In this document: positions 37,843 to 47,175 of the stretch, piece by piece
Position numbering within the stretch: position 1 is the stretch's first letter
How the letters are laid out: the number at the start of each line of letters is the position of its first letter
DNA from: Mycobacterium sp. DL
GTDB lineage: Bacteria > Actinomycetota > Actinomycetes > Mycobacteriales > Mycobacteriaceae
DNA: 64,000 bases
Reading direction: 5' to 3'
NCBI RefSeq assembly: GCF_039729195.1
Contig: NZ_CP155796.1
Location: 4,402,001 to 4,466,000 of the forward strand
The notes under the pieces: model-generated
Told to the model about the DNA's origin: nothing
Database searches by the model: none
Seen by the model: only the letters and a program-made list of their open reading frames with translations
Made by a program: the position numbers and the translations under genes

Positions 37843-38645
37843 CGGGCTGGCTCACCGGCCGGCGGGCTCTTCTCGTGGGCGCCGGGTCGGGGATCGGCAG
37901 GGCGGTGGTGGATGCCTTTCTCGATGAGGGTGCGCGCGTGGCCGTTCTGGAACGCGATGAGCAGAAGTGCTCGGCGCTGAGCGCCCAGCATCCCGATGTT
38001 CCCGTGGTCTGTGGCGACGGAAGCTTCCGTGCGGCCAATGACGAGGCCGTCGCCGCCACGGTTGAAGCGTTCGGTGGTCTGGACGTGCTTGTCAACTGCG
38101 TCGGGGTGTTCGACTTCTATCGCAGCATCGAAGAGATCGACGTGGACGTCCTTGACGAGGCATTCGACGAGATTTTCCGCGTCAACGTCAGAAGCCATCT
38201 GCATTCGGTCAAGGCGGCGCTTCCCGCGCTGCGGGAATCTGCGCGGCCGGTCATCGTGCTGACCGAGTCCACGTCCGGGTACTACGCGGGGCGAGGCGGA
38301 GTGCTCTACGTCGCTTCCAAATTCGCCGTCCGCGGACTGGTCACCGCGCTGTCTCACGACCTGGCGCCCCAGATCAGAGTCAACGGTGTTGCCCCGGGCG
38401 CAACGCTGGGGACCGACCTTCGGGGCCTGGCCGGTCTGGACATGGCAGATCGCAGCATCTCGAAAGTGCCCGGCCGTGCCGAAGAGATGGCCGCGCGCGT
38501 TCCCCTGCAGGTCGCGTTGTCCGCGCAGGACCACGCGTGGAGTTACGTGTTCCTGGCATCGCATCGTGCCCGCGGCATCACCGGGGACGTCATCCACCCC
38601 GACGGAGGCATGAGCGTCGCAGCGGCGCCGAGGAAGCGCAGTTGA
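37836..38645 (+). CDS. Short-chain cis-dihydrodiol dehydrogenase
   Basis: A 269-residue SDR with the NAD motif LLVGAGSGIGRAV, a NAG-like NCVGVF, a catalytic Ser in TESTSGYY and Y-x3-K in YVASK. It is the type (BphB/PhtB) that oxidises cis-dihydrodiols back to catechols, and it sits between the oxygenase subunits and the electron-transfer genes as phtB does. GTG 37836 overlaps the previous stop. Confidence 0.87.
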   Translation: MVTGWLTGRRALLVGAGSGIGRAVVDAFLDEGARVAVLERDEQKCSALSAQHPDVPVVCGDGSFRAANDEAVAATVEAFGGLDVLVNCVGVFDFYRSIEEIDVDVLDEAFDEIFRVNVRSHLHSVKAALPALRESARPVIVLTESTSGYYAGRGGVLYVASKFAVRGLVTALSHDLAPQIRVNGVAPGATLGTDLRGLAGLDMADRSISKVPGRAEEMAARVPLQVALSAQDHAWSYVFLASHRARGITGDVIHPDGGMSVAAAPRKRS

Positions 38646-38675
38646 GTCCGCTCCGCACGAAAGAGAGAGAACATC

Positions 38676-38873
38676 ATGCCCAGACTCCACGCTGACTACC
38701 CGTCGTGCCAGGGCTACGGCAACTGTGTGACCGGCGCCGCGGACACCTTCGACGTCGACGACGAGGGCGTGGTGGTGCTGTTGCGGGACACCTTCGCAGA
38801 GGGCGAGCGCTCACGAATCGAGGACGCGGTGCGCAGCTGTCCCGTGAACGCCTTGAGCATCGAGGTCGACTGA
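38676..38873 (+). CDS. 3Fe-4S ferredoxin of the dioxygenase system
   Basis: A 65-residue ferredoxin with C-x5-C (CQGYGNC) and a distal SCPVNAL cysteine, the three-cysteine pattern of actinobacterial 3Fe-4S ferredoxins. It should carry electrons from the next gene's reductase to the Rieske oxygenase. Its TGA overlaps the reductase ATG (TGATG). Confidence 0.9.
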   Translation: MPRLHADYPSCQGYGNCVTGAADTFDVDDEGVVVLLRDTFAEGERSRIEDAVRSCPVNALSIEVD

Positions 38874-40117
38874 TGTCCGGACTAACCGTCGTCATTGTGG
38901 GGTCGTCCGTCGGCGGGGTGCGCACCGCCAAGGCGCTGCGCTCTCAGGGCTTCGGCGGCCGGATCGTGTTGATAGGCAGTGAATGCAGTCTGCCCTACGA
39001 CAAGCCACCCCTGTCGAAGCAGTTCCTCGCAGGCTCGTGGGACCAGAGCCGGCTGACGATGCTCACTGCCGAGCAAGCCGACGAGGCCGACATCGAACTG
39101 CGCCTCGGCAACGCGGCTGAGCAGTTGGACCTTGCTGGTCGAGCGGTGATTCTCGCCGACGGCGCGCGCGTCGCATTTGACGCCCTGGTCGTGGCCACGG
39201 GCGCTGATGCGCGACCGTCCCCGTGGCCGGTGACCTCCGGCGTCCATCTCGTGCGGACACTGGACGACAGCCGTGAACTGGCGCGTGCGCTGGCGGTCGC
39301 CGGGCCGGTGGTAGTCGTGGGCGGCGGGTTCATCGGCGCCGAGGTAGCCGCGACCGCGCACGCTGCGGGGCGGGACGTGACCATCGTCGATCCGCTCACC
39401 GCGCCGATCGGCCGGATCGTCGGGGCTGAAATCGGAGCCATACTCACCGGCGTGCACGCGCGGCACGGGGTGCATACGCGGTTCGGCGTCGGTGTCGAGT
39501 CGGTCGACGGACGCGAGGGGGCCCTGCGCGTCACCCTCACCAGCAAAGAGACGTTGCCCGCTGCGACAGTGGTCGTCGGTATTGGCGCCATTCCCAACGA
39601 CGGCTGGCTGTCCTCCTCGGGACTATTGATAGACGATGGCGTGGTATGCGACGAATTCTGCCGTGCGGTAGGGCATCCGGGCGTCTTTGCTGTCGGTGAC
39701 GTGGCGCGCTGGCACCATCCCGGGCATCAGGAAGACGTCCGTGTAGAACACTGGACCAATGCCGCCGAGCAGGCTGCCTGTGTAGCCCACAACATCTGCC
39801 ACCCCGACGAACTACGTTCCTATGCGCCGACCGAATACGTCTGGAGCGACCAGTACGACTGGAAGATTCAGATCGCCGGGCGGCCCCACCGTGCGGTGCT
39901 TGATCGGATCGTCGGCGACCTGAACGCCGAAAGGCCTCAGGGCGCAGCAGTGTTCGGCGATCAAGCCGGTATCTTGACGGCAGCCGTCACCGTGAACTGG
40001 CCGAAGGCCCTGATGATGTGCCGCCGGATGATCGGCGCGGGAACGACCGTCGCTGACTGCCTGTCGGAAGTGGAAAGCCTACCGCGGCTCACCACCGCGC
40101 ACGCAGCCGGAGGGTGA
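38873..40117 (+). CDS. Ferredoxin reductase (FAD-dependent)
   Basis: A 414-residue pyridine-nucleotide disulfide-type reductase: FAD fold VVIVGSSVGGVRTAKAL at the start, NADH fold VVVVGGGFIGAEVAATA near residue 145, and the FAD-binding segment FAVGDVARW. It passes electrons from NAD(P)H to the ferredoxin. Together with the alpha, beta and ferredoxin genes it completes a self-contained three-component dioxygenase. Confidence 0.9.
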   Translation: MSGLTVVIVGSSVGGVRTAKALRSQGFGGRIVLIGSECSLPYDKPPLSKQFLAGSWDQSRLTMLTAEQADEADIELRLGNAAEQLDLAGRAVILADGARVAFDALVVATGADARPSPWPVTSGVHLVRTLDDSRELARALAVAGPVVVVGGGFIGAEVAATAHAAGRDVTIVDPLTAPIGRIVGAEIGAILTGVHARHGVHTRFGVGVESVDGREGALRVTLTSKETLPAATVVVGIGAIPNDGWLSSSGLLIDDGVVCDEFCRAVGHPGVFAVGDVARWHHPGHQEDVRVEHWTNAAEQAACVAHNICHPDELRSYAPTEYVWSDQYDWKIQIAGRPHRAVLDRIVGDLNAERPQGAAVFGDQAGILTAAVTVNWPKALMMCRRMIGAGTTVADCLSEVESLPRLTTAHAAGG

Positions 40118-40124
40118 TCGCCTG

Positions 40125-40910
40125 ATGACGATGCAAGCAGAACCGATTGTCACCCGGGCATACGGGCCGACACCCCAGTACCCGGTGGAGTCGGTCGACA
40201 ACGCCTTGCAGATAGTCATGCTCCTCGCAACACGGAATGAGTTGCGGCTCACCGACGTGAGTGCTTACTTCGGCCTCGCCAGTTCGACGGCGCACCGGCT
40301 GCTCGCCATGCTGTCCTACCGCGGACTGATCCGCCAGGATCCGAAAACCAAGGCCTACCGTGCAGGACCGGGCCTGGATCTGCTCGCCTTCAGCGTGCTG
40401 CGCCGGCTCGATGTCGGCGACCGGGCCCGGCCGGTCTTGGAGAAGCTGAACGCCGGTCTGCGGGAGACCGTGCATCTGGGACGGCTCGAAGGCGCCGAGG
40501 TCGACTTCGTCGCGTCCATCGAAAGTCCGCAGGCGCTGCGGGTATCCAATCGTCTGGGCGTGGCGATGCCCGCACACTGCACGTCCACCGGCAAGGCACT
40601 GCTGTCTGCGCTCGGGCCCGAGGAGCTCGACCGGCTCTATCCCCAGCCGGATCTGGTGCAGATGACGCGGAACTCCATCGCGTCGAGGGCGGGACTCAAC
40701 GCCGAGCTGGCCGACGTACGCAGGCGCGGGTACGCCATCAGCAACGAAGAGGGCGAGGTGGGCGTGATCTCTATCGCGGTACCGCTGCGCAGCGGAGCGT
40801 ATGCCCTCAACGCCTCGGTGCCGGTCAGCCGAATGACCAGGAGCTTGCGCAGAACAGTGCTCAGCGAGCTGAACGCGGCTACCGATGAGATCGAGGCATT
40901 GCTCCCATGA
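40125..40910 (+). CDS. IclR-family regulator
   Basis: A 261-residue IclR protein: N-terminal winged helix (LTDVSAYFGLASSTAHRLLAML) and a C-terminal effector domain with AMPAHCTSTGKALLSALGPEEL. It is within the dioxygenase operon, seven bases after the reductase and overlapping the next gene (ATGA). IclR proteins often govern aromatic catabolism, including phthalate operons. Confidence 0.9.
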   Translation: MTMQAEPIVTRAYGPTPQYPVESVDNALQIVMLLATRNELRLTDVSAYFGLASSTAHRLLAMLSYRGLIRQDPKTKAYRAGPGLDLLAFSVLRRLDVGDRARPVLEKLNAGLRETVHLGRLEGAEVDFVASIESPQALRVSNRLGVAMPAHCTSTGKALLSALGPEELDRLYPQPDLVQMTRNSIASRAGLNAELADVRRRGYAISNEEGEVGVISIAVPLRSGAYALNASVPVSRMTRSLRRTVLSELNAATDEIEALLP

Positions 40911-41905
40911 ACGGTGCGGAGCGTCTCGAATTGACCTACGGTGGCGAACTCTACGACAGAACGCGTCGCCTCTATACCGGCGAGGTCGCCCCTGAAGGCA
41001 TACGAATCCGCTACTTGCACCACGCGATCGAAGACCTCTTCTGGCGCCAGGGCAAGTACGGCGAATTCGACGTGGCTGAGTATTCGATGGGTGCATACCT
41101 GTCCACAGTCGACGATCCCGATCGTCCCTTCGTTGCGCTCCCGATATTCCCGTCGCGGCTCTTCCGGCATTCCAGCGTGTACGTCCGCGCCGGCGCGAAT
41201 GTGGTCGAGGCGGCCGACCTCAACGGTGGTGCCGTCGGGACCCCCGAATGGAGCATGACCGCCTCGTTGTGGATGCGGGGCATCCTCGGCGAACATCACG
41301 GAGTCGATCTTGCGTCGATCCGTTGGCGTACGGGTGGTCTCGAACAGCCAGGCCGCCAGGAGAAGGCGCCGGTAACACCTCCCCGCCATTTCGACGTCTC
41401 CCACATCGGCGACGAGGACACCCTCAGCGCCCAACTGATTCGCGGTGAGTTGGACGCGCTGATCACTGCGCGTACGCCACAGGCGTTCATGCAGGGCGAT
41501 CCGCGGATTCGACGGTTGTGGCCCGACTTCCGTGCGGCGGAGCGCGCCTATTTCGACGTGACGCAGGTCGTTCCCATCATGCATGTGGTGGTCATCAAAC
41601 GTTCGGTCCTCAACGCTCACCCCTGGGTGGCCAACAATCTCGTCGATGCGTTCGAAACGGCCCGCAAGCCCGTGCAGCCGGAGCTCATCGACACCGCAGT
41701 CTGCACTACCAGCCTGATATGGGAGTCCTCCTACGCGGAAGGAGAACAGGATCTTCTCGGCGATCCCTTTCGCGGCGGCGTCGGCCACAACGCCGCTGCC
41801 CTGCACGCATTGCTGGCGTACGCGCACGAGCAGGGGTTCAGCAAACGCCCGTTGCGACTCGAGGATGTGTTCGTACCTTCGACGATCAGCGCAGCGCGGG
41901 TGTAG
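40907..41905 (+). CDS. 4,5-dihydroxyphthalate decarboxylase-like protein
   Basis: A 332-residue protein related to Pht5-type 4,5-dihydroxyphthalate decarboxylases, which share the periplasmic-binding-protein fold without a signal peptide (none is seen). Similar segments are GEVAPEGIRIRYLHH near the start and DLNGGAVGTPEWSMTASLWMRG. It would turn a dihydroxyphthalate into protocatechuate. Mycobacterial phthalate 3,4-dioxygenase pathways normally use an unrelated class-II-aldolase-type decarboxylase, so this pairing is notable. It is the last gene of the operon. Confidence 0.78.
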   Translation: MNGAERLELTYGGELYDRTRRLYTGEVAPEGIRIRYLHHAIEDLFWRQGKYGEFDVAEYSMGAYLSTVDDPDRPFVALPIFPSRLFRHSSVYVRAGANVVEAADLNGGAVGTPEWSMTASLWMRGILGEHHGVDLASIRWRTGGLEQPGRQEKAPVTPPRHFDVSHIGDEDTLSAQLIRGELDALITARTPQAFMQGDPRIRRLWPDFRAAERAYFDVTQVVPIMHVVVIKRSVLNAHPWVANNLVDAFETARKPVQPELIDTAVCTTSLIWESSYAEGEQDLLGDPFRGGVGHNAAALHALLAYAHEQGFSKRPLRLEDVFVPSTISAARV

Positions 41906-41928
41906 GCGCGCAGGAAGGCCGTTGTCGC

Positions 41929-42909
41929 TCAGGCGAGTCCGAGGATTCTCTCGGCTGTCACCACGCTGACCGATGAAACGACCGCCTCGGGTAGGCCCGC
42001 GCTCAGCAGGGCCGCCCCGGCTGGGCGCTCAGCGATGGCGAACGGATAATCGGTGCCGACCACTACCCGATCGGCCCCGACGCGCCCGACCAGAGCCGCG
42101 ACCGCATCCGCGTCGAAGAGCAGCGAATCGTAATAGAAGCGATCGGCGTAACTCGATGGGCCGTCGCCGCGGTCCGTTGCTGTCAACGAGTTCTCCCAGA
42201 ATCGCTCGATTCTCGGCAGTAGCGCCAGGAACGCACCGCCGCCGTGAGCGAGCAGGATATCGAGTTCGGGATGGCGGTCCAAGACGCCGCCTATCACCAA
42301 TGACGCTGCGGCCGTCGCTGTCTCAGCGCCCATTCCGATGGATTCGGTGAGACCGTACTTCCTGAGGCGATCCGAACCCAGCACCTGCCACGGATGCACG
42401 AAGACCAGCGCGCCGTGTTCGGCACAGGCGGCGAAGAAGGGATCCAGTGCGCGGTCGTCGAGATTGGCTCCGCACACATTCGAGCCGATCTCCACGCCGG
42501 CGAGGCGGAGATCCTGCCGGATTTCGACGACCATCTCCGCGGCCCGGTCCGGGTCCTGCAACGGGACTGTGCCCAGTCCGCTGAACCGTGTCGGATATGC
42601 GCGAACGGCATCGGCGATCCATTCGTTCTGCACGCGTGCCAAATCGGCCACGCCATCAGTGCCCAGATCGTAAGAAAAAGTGATCGGTATAGGTGAAATA
42701 ACTTGTCGCGCAACGCCGTCGGTCTCCATGTCGGCGAGCCGTCGCTCCAGGTTCCAGCATTGCTCTGTCACCGACCGAAAGTGCCGGTCGCCGAGCATGA
42801 TGTCGGCGCTACACGGTCCGGTGTGCACCAGTTCAGGCCACGAACCCGCGATGCGTCGGCCGAAGTTGGGAAGGGAGCGGGGTAGCCCGTGGGTGTGCAG
42901 GTCGATCAC
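41929..42909 (-). CDS. Amidohydrolase-2 family decarboxylase/hydrolase
   Basis: A 326-residue ACMSD-like TIM-barrel: metal motif DLHTHG at the N-terminus, HPWQVLG, LAHGGGAFLALLPR and GTDYPF. Relatives decarboxylate aromatic acids (2,3- or 2,6-dihydroxybenzoate, 5-carboxyvanillate, ACMS) or hydrolyse ring products. GTG 42909 gives the usual (M)IDLHTHG start and avoids overlap with marR; GTG 42954 is an alternative. It probably acts on an intermediate of the adjacent pathways. Confidence 0.8.
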   Translation of the reverse strand: MIDLHTHGLPRSLPNFGRRIAGSWPELVHTGPCSADIMLGDRHFRSVTEQCWNLERRLADMETDGVARQVISPIPITFSYDLGTDGVADLARVQNEWIADAVRAYPTRFSGLGTVPLQDPDRAAEMVVEIRQDLRLAGVEIGSNVCGANLDDRALDPFFAACAEHGALVFVHPWQVLGSDRLRKYGLTESIGMGAETATAAASLVIGGVLDRHPELDILLAHGGGAFLALLPRIERFWENSLTATDRGDGPSSYADRFYYDSLLFDADAVAALVGRVGADRVVVGTDYPFAIAERPAGAALLSAGLPEAVVSSVSVVTAERILGLA

Positions 42910-42937
42910 AACATGGCCTGGTCTGATACGGACAGTC

Positions 42938-43513
42938 TCATGAAGACACGTCACCCTGGCGCCTTGGCCGGGGGCGGTTGACCTCAGCGCCATTGGCGAC
43001 GGGCTGGCAGTTCTGTTCGATCGAATCCATGAACTTGTTGAGCAACCTCTGCAGCTGACGTTTCTGCGGGGGTGTCAAATCGCTCATCAGGGTCTGTAGG
43101 TATGTCCAATGTCCGGGCAGAAACTTGCGCAGGAAATTGCGGCCGGGTTTACCGATGCGGACCAGAAACGATCGACGGTCTTCGGGATTTGTAATGCGTT
43201 CGACGTATCCCCGCCGTGCCAGCCCGTCCACGACACCGGTCAGGTTAGCCGGCAGCACGGACACCGCCTGACCCAGCGCCCCCATCGTCAGCGGCTCAGG
43301 GGCGCGGTCGAGCACCGTGAGGATATTGAGCTGGCTAATGTTCAGGTCGTGCGGCAGTAGTTCGCTGACGTGAGCGCGTTCAAAGGCGGTCGCGGTACGG
43401 AAGAGCGCCAGCGTCAGTCCGAGGACAGCGGTGTCGAACTCCGGACCCTCCCGGTCGGCCGCTCTCGCGATCTGCTCGGCGATGGAGGGTGGGTTTCGGG
43501 GCCGTCGCGGCAT
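42938..43513 (-). CDS. MarR-family regulator
   Basis: A 191-residue MarR protein with winged helix MGALGQAVSVLPANLTGVVDGLARRG and wing ERITNPEDRRSFLVRIGKPG. ATG 43513 has a strong GGGAGG site; upstream in-frame codons are ignored. It precedes the amidohydrolase and lies downstream of an aldehyde dehydrogenase gene. Confidence 0.87.
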   Translation of the reverse strand: MPRRPRNPPSIAEQIARAADREGPEFDTAVLGLTLALFRTATAFERAHVSELLPHDLNISQLNILTVLDRAPEPLTMGALGQAVSVLPANLTGVVDGLARRGYVERITNPEDRRSFLVRIGKPGRNFLRKFLPGHWTYLQTLMSDLTPPQKRQLQRLLNKFMDSIEQNCQPVANGAEVNRPRPRRQGDVSS

Positions 43514-43609
43514 AGGGTCGCCTCCCGATAGATCAAGATGGTGGATTGTCTGGCTCCGTACAGTATCGACATCAACCAATTTGTCGCTTTGTCGGGAGGA
43601 GCGTGCAAG

Positions 43610-45103
43610 TCAGCGGAAGGGAATGTTGACGGTCTTGGTCTGGAGGTAACTCTCCAATTCCTCGACTCCCTCTTCGGTGCCCGTGCCACTGTTCTTGTGA
43701 CCACCGAACGGCGCACCGAGAAAGTGGCTGCCGCTGCCGTTGATCCACACATAGCCGGTGTCGAGCCGGTCTGCCACCGAGACCGCGGTGGTGATGTCGT
43801 TGCTCCAGACAGCACCGGTCAGACCGTATGGTAACTCGTTGGCCTGAGCGACGGCGTCGTCGAGATCGGTGAATCGCAGCACTGACAAGACCGGGCCGAA
43901 AATCTCCTCGCGCGCAACGGTCATCGACATGTCGACGTCGGCGAAGACCGTCGGCTCGACATAAAAGCCTGCCTCGAATTCGCTTCCCGGGGGCCGTCGG
44001 CCGCCGGTGACCAGCCTGGCCCCCTCCCGTTTCGCGACGTCGATGTAGTGGTTCACTTTGTCGAACTGCGCTTGGGACACCAGGCAACCCATCTCGGTCG
44101 CCGGCTCCAGCGGATGGCCGATCCTGATCGATTTCAGTCGCTCGACCAGACCAGAGACCACCTGATCATGAAGCGACTCGTGAAGAAAGAGACGGGTCGT
44201 CGATCCACAGGACTGCCCCTGGCTCCAATGACAATTCATGCCGAAAGCCGCGCCCTCGATGACGGCGCTCGGGTCGGCATCCGGGCAGACGATCATCGCG
44301 TTCTTGCCGCCGAGTTCCAGCGTGACGTGTTTGATGCCGGCTTCGGCCGCCGCAGCCATCACCTTCTGGCCAGTGGGGACGCTGCCGATGAGTGCGATGC
44401 GCTTGACGCCGGGGTGCCGAACCAGGGCGTCACCGGCCACCGCGCCGCTTCCCGAGATGATGTTGACGACGCCGGGGGGAAACGACTCGAGTACCAATTC
44501 GGCCATCAACAGCGAAGACAGCGGAGCCTGATCAGGCACCTTGAGAACCAGGGTGTTGCCGGTGATCAGCGGGGCGCCCACTTTGGCGGCAGCGAACAGG
44601 ATCGGGTGGTTGTAGGGAATGATCCGCCCGACCGCGCCGTACGGTTCTTTGCGGGTCATCAGCCAGCTGCGCGTCATTGACGGAAGGGTGTCGCCGGTGA
44701 TGCTGAACGCCACCGCTGCGTGGTAGTCGAGCCACCGGGCCGCCATCATGACGTCGCCGATCATGGCTGTCACGGGATTGCCGGTGTCGACAGCGTCGAG
44801 CAGGCCGAAATCGGTTGCACGGGAACGCAGCCTCTGCGCGAACGACCTGATCATCTCAGCGCGCTCGAGCAACGTGGTGTCGCGCCATTGCGGGAACGCC
44901 GCGGTGGCGGCCGCGACAGCCGCGTCGACGTCGGCGGGGCTGGCGGCAGGCACGCGGGCGATCGTGGAGCCGTCGTGCGGGGCGGTGATCTCCATTGTCG
45001 CGTCGTCACCGGCGGCGACGCGATCGCCCCCGATCAACATCCGCCAGTCACGGTCAAGCAGGGCCGCGACATCCGTCTTGTTGCTATCGAGAGAGGATTG
45101 CAC
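43610..45103 (-). CDS. NAD(P)-dependent aldehyde dehydrogenase
   Basis: A 497-residue ALDH: TLELGGKNAMIVCP with the general-base Glu and SQGQSCGSTTRLF with the nucleophilic Cys. The sequence resembles aromatic aldehyde dehydrogenases (benzaldehyde or 2-carboxybenzaldehyde type), which would fit conversion of a carboxybenzaldehyde made by the aldolase at 50417 into phthalate. That is inference. GTG 45103 is used; TTG 45145 is also in frame. Confidence 0.85.
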   Translation of the reverse strand: MQSSLDSNKTDVAALLDRDWRMLIGGDRVAAGDDATMEITAPHDGSTIARVPAASPADVDAAVAAATAAFPQWRDTTLLERAEMIRSFAQRLRSRATDFGLLDAVDTGNPVTAMIGDVMMAARWLDYHAAVAFSITGDTLPSMTRSWLMTRKEPYGAVGRIIPYNHPILFAAAKVGAPLITGNTLVLKVPDQAPLSSLLMAELVLESFPPGVVNIISGSGAVAGDALVRHPGVKRIALIGSVPTGQKVMAAAAEAGIKHVTLELGGKNAMIVCPDADPSAVIEGAAFGMNCHWSQGQSCGSTTRLFLHESLHDQVVSGLVERLKSIRIGHPLEPATEMGCLVSQAQFDKVNHYIDVAKREGARLVTGGRRPPGSEFEAGFYVEPTVFADVDMSMTVAREEIFGPVLSVLRFTDLDDAVAQANELPYGLTGAVWSNDITTAVSVADRLDTGYVWINGSGSHFLGAPFGGHKNSGTGTEEGVEELESYLQTKTVNIPFR

Positions 45104-45454
45104 GTGCAGATGCTCACTTCCTGAAGTATTACTCGTCCGATCCAACTCTAGCGCCCAACTTCGCCGGAAACTTCATCTTCCGAAATATTTCAGTGGGACA
45201 ACCAATCTGGACGCTACTATGCCCGCGGCGCGATGACGCCCGGGCCACGTAATGAGCTGTTGCGCAGAATAAGACCGACGAATCCGCCCAGCGGTTGCCC
45301 ATTGCGCCCGGCGTCTCAGCAAGAACACAAAGAGGGCTTTGACCCGAAGGGGTAGTACGCAATATAGTTCATGCACATAAGTAATTACCGGATGGCGCAC
45401 GCGCGGCGCGGTAGTGCGTATCGAGTTCCGTCGGTAGGTCCAGGAAGGCCGGAG
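45104..45454. promoter_or_regulatory. Divergent control region of the aldehyde dehydrogenase and meta-cleavage operons
   Basis: About 350 bases with no convincing gene. It contains ACTTC-CT-GAAGT (45115-45126) and the perfect palindrome GAAATATTTC (45182-45191), both possible regulator sites, and the plus-strand promoter at 45339-45368. Confidence 0.6.
45339..45368 (+). promoter_or_regulatory. Promoter of the meta-cleavage operon
   Basis: TTGACC and TATAGT are separated by 18 bases, about 85 bases before the extradiol dioxygenase start. Confidence 0.65.
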
Positions 45455-46381
45455 ATGATCGAACTGCAGGACATCGCTTACGTGCGATCGGGGGTGACGG
45501 ATCTCCAGCGTGCGACCAGCTTCGCGGTGGACATCGTGGGGCTGGATCCGATAGTGCAGGAACACGATGTCACCTACTTGCGGGCCGACGGCCGTCATCA
45601 CTGCCTGGCGCTGATTGAATCCGACCAGCCCGGCGTCCTCGCATCGGCGTTCTCATTGCGAGATGATGCCGCGCTGGAGTCAGCCGAAGTCGAGTTGCAG
45701 CAGTACGGCTGCACGGTAACGCGTGGCTCCGAAGAGGAAGCGCGGCACCGGCATGTTCGCAACTTCATCGCCTTCGACGACCCGTTCGGCAACCACGTCG
45801 AACTGGTCTCCGGCCAGAGCACTCTGGCCCGTCCGATCAACTTCGGTCGACCCGCCGCAGGGATCGCGGAGTTTGGTCACCTGTGCCTCGACGCTCCCGA
45901 TGTACGGGCCGCGCACGCCTTCTGGTCCACGGTGTTCAGCGCCAAGGTGTCCGACTGGATCGGTGACGGCGCCTGCCTGATGCGAATCGACCCCGTCCAT
46001 CACAAGCTGGCGTTCTTCCAGAACGACGCCGGGCCGGGTTTCTGCCACATCAACTTCCAAGTTGAGACTCTCGACGATGTGATGCGCAACTGGAGATTCC
46101 TGCAACAGAACGAAGTTCAGATTCTGCATGGGCCAGGCCGGCACCCGACGTCGACGGCCATCTTCATCTACTTCCTCGGGCCGGACAACCTGACCTACGA
46201 GTACTCATTCGGGGTCCAGTTGATCGACGACGACGCGTGGACTCCGCGCATGTTCGACCTTGCAGAGCCGGGCTCGATCGATATGTGGTTGGGGCCGACC
46301 CAGCGTACCGTCTCCCAGGCTCAACTCGCCGCCCGCTCGACTGCACCGCTTTCCGTCGTTGCGCCTGAGCCCAGCGTGTGA
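45455..46381 (+). CDS. Type I extradiol ring-cleavage dioxygenase (VOC family)
   Basis: A 308-residue two-domain vicinal-oxygen-chelate protein. The Fe(II) ligands of the catalytic C-terminal domain are visible as His in EFGHLCLD, His in VHHKLAFF and Glu in TYEYSFG. It opens a catechol-type ring next to the diol to give a yellow meta-cleavage product. ATG 45455 has GGAAGG upstream. It is the first gene of the lower-pathway operon. Confidence 0.9.
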   Translation: MIELQDIAYVRSGVTDLQRATSFAVDIVGLDPIVQEHDVTYLRADGRHHCLALIESDQPGVLASAFSLRDDAALESAEVELQQYGCTVTRGSEEEARHRHVRNFIAFDDPFGNHVELVSGQSTLARPINFGRPAAGIAEFGHLCLDAPDVRAAHAFWSTVFSAKVSDWIGDGACLMRIDPVHHKLAFFQNDAGPGFCHINFQVETLDDVMRNWRFLQQNEVQILHGPGRHPTSTAIFIYFLGPDNLTYEYSFGVQLIDDDAWTPRMFDLAEPGSIDMWLGPTQRTVSQAQLAARSTAPLSVVAPEPSV

Positions 46382-47175
46382 TGCGTACCGAAGAGTGCCG
46401 TCAGATGGCCGAGGACCTGCTTGCGGCTTATGGGACGCGCCGCCCGATCGCCCCGCTGACCGACCGAATCCCTGACTTGACCGTTGCGGAGGGCTTTGCC
46501 ATCCAGCGAGCACAGGTCGACCGGTGGACGGCCGGAGGCCGCACCATCAAGGGCCACAAAGTGGGCCTGACCTCGGCGGCCATGCAACGTCAGATGGGAG
46601 TGAGTCAACCGGATTTCGGTGTTCTGCATGACGAGATGTTCTACTCGGAGTCCGATCCCATCGCAGTGACGGCTTTCTTGCAGCCGCGTGTCGAGCCGGA
46701 GATCGCCCTCATACTCAAGCGCGACCTCGCCGGTCCCGGCGTGACAATCGCCGAGGCCGTGGCTGCAGTGGACTTCGTGCTGCCGGCACTGGAGATCATC
46801 GACAGCCGCATCGCCGACTGGCGTATCAGCATCGCGGATACGATCGCCGACAATGCCTCGTCCGGTGGGGTTGTGCTCGGCGGGCATCCTGTTCGACCCA
46901 CCGACGCGGACCTTCGGCTCCTCGGCTGCAACCTGTACTGCAACGGCGAGGTGGTTGCGACGGGTGCCGGTGGGGCGGCGCTCGGCTCGCCAGTGATATC
47001 GCTGGCATGGTTGGCCAACACACTGGGTCAGCAGAACGACCATCTGAGTGCCGGCGACGTCGTGCTGCCGGGTTCGGTGACCGCGGCACAAGCGGTGCGG
47101 CCGGGCGATGTCTGGACCGCGCAGTTCGCTCAACTCGGGCACGTCACCGCACGTTTCGCCGAAGGAAAGTCATGA
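46381..47175 (+). CDS. 2-keto-4-pentenoate hydratase
   Basis: A 264-residue member of the hydratase/decarboxylase family, with KGHKVGLTSAAMQRQMGV, RVEPEIALIL and EIIDSRIADWRI. It adds water to 2-oxopent-4-enoate to form 4-hydroxy-2-oxovalerate, the substrate of the aldolase at 28934. It starts in the extradiol dioxygenase stop (TGATG; a GTG three bases earlier is possible). It is paralogous to the next gene. Confidence 0.88.
   Translation: MRTEECRQMAEDLLAAYGTRRPIAPLTDRIPDLTVAEGFAIQRAQVDRWTAGGRTIKGHKVGLTSAAMQRQMGVSQPDFGVLHDEMFYSESDPIAVTAFLQPRVEPEIALILKRDLAGPGVTIAEAVAAVDFVLPALEIIDSRIADWRISIADTIADNASSGGVVLGGHPVRPTDADLRLLGCNLYCNGEVVATGAGGAALGSPVISLAWLANTLGQQNDHLSAGDVVLPGSVTAAQAVRPGDVWTAQFAQLGHVTARFAEGKS

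Noticed and set aside
43501..43834. Short plus-strand frames over the marR/aldehyde dehydrogenase junction
   Set aside because: They overlap the ends of well-supported minus-strand genes and lack start signals.
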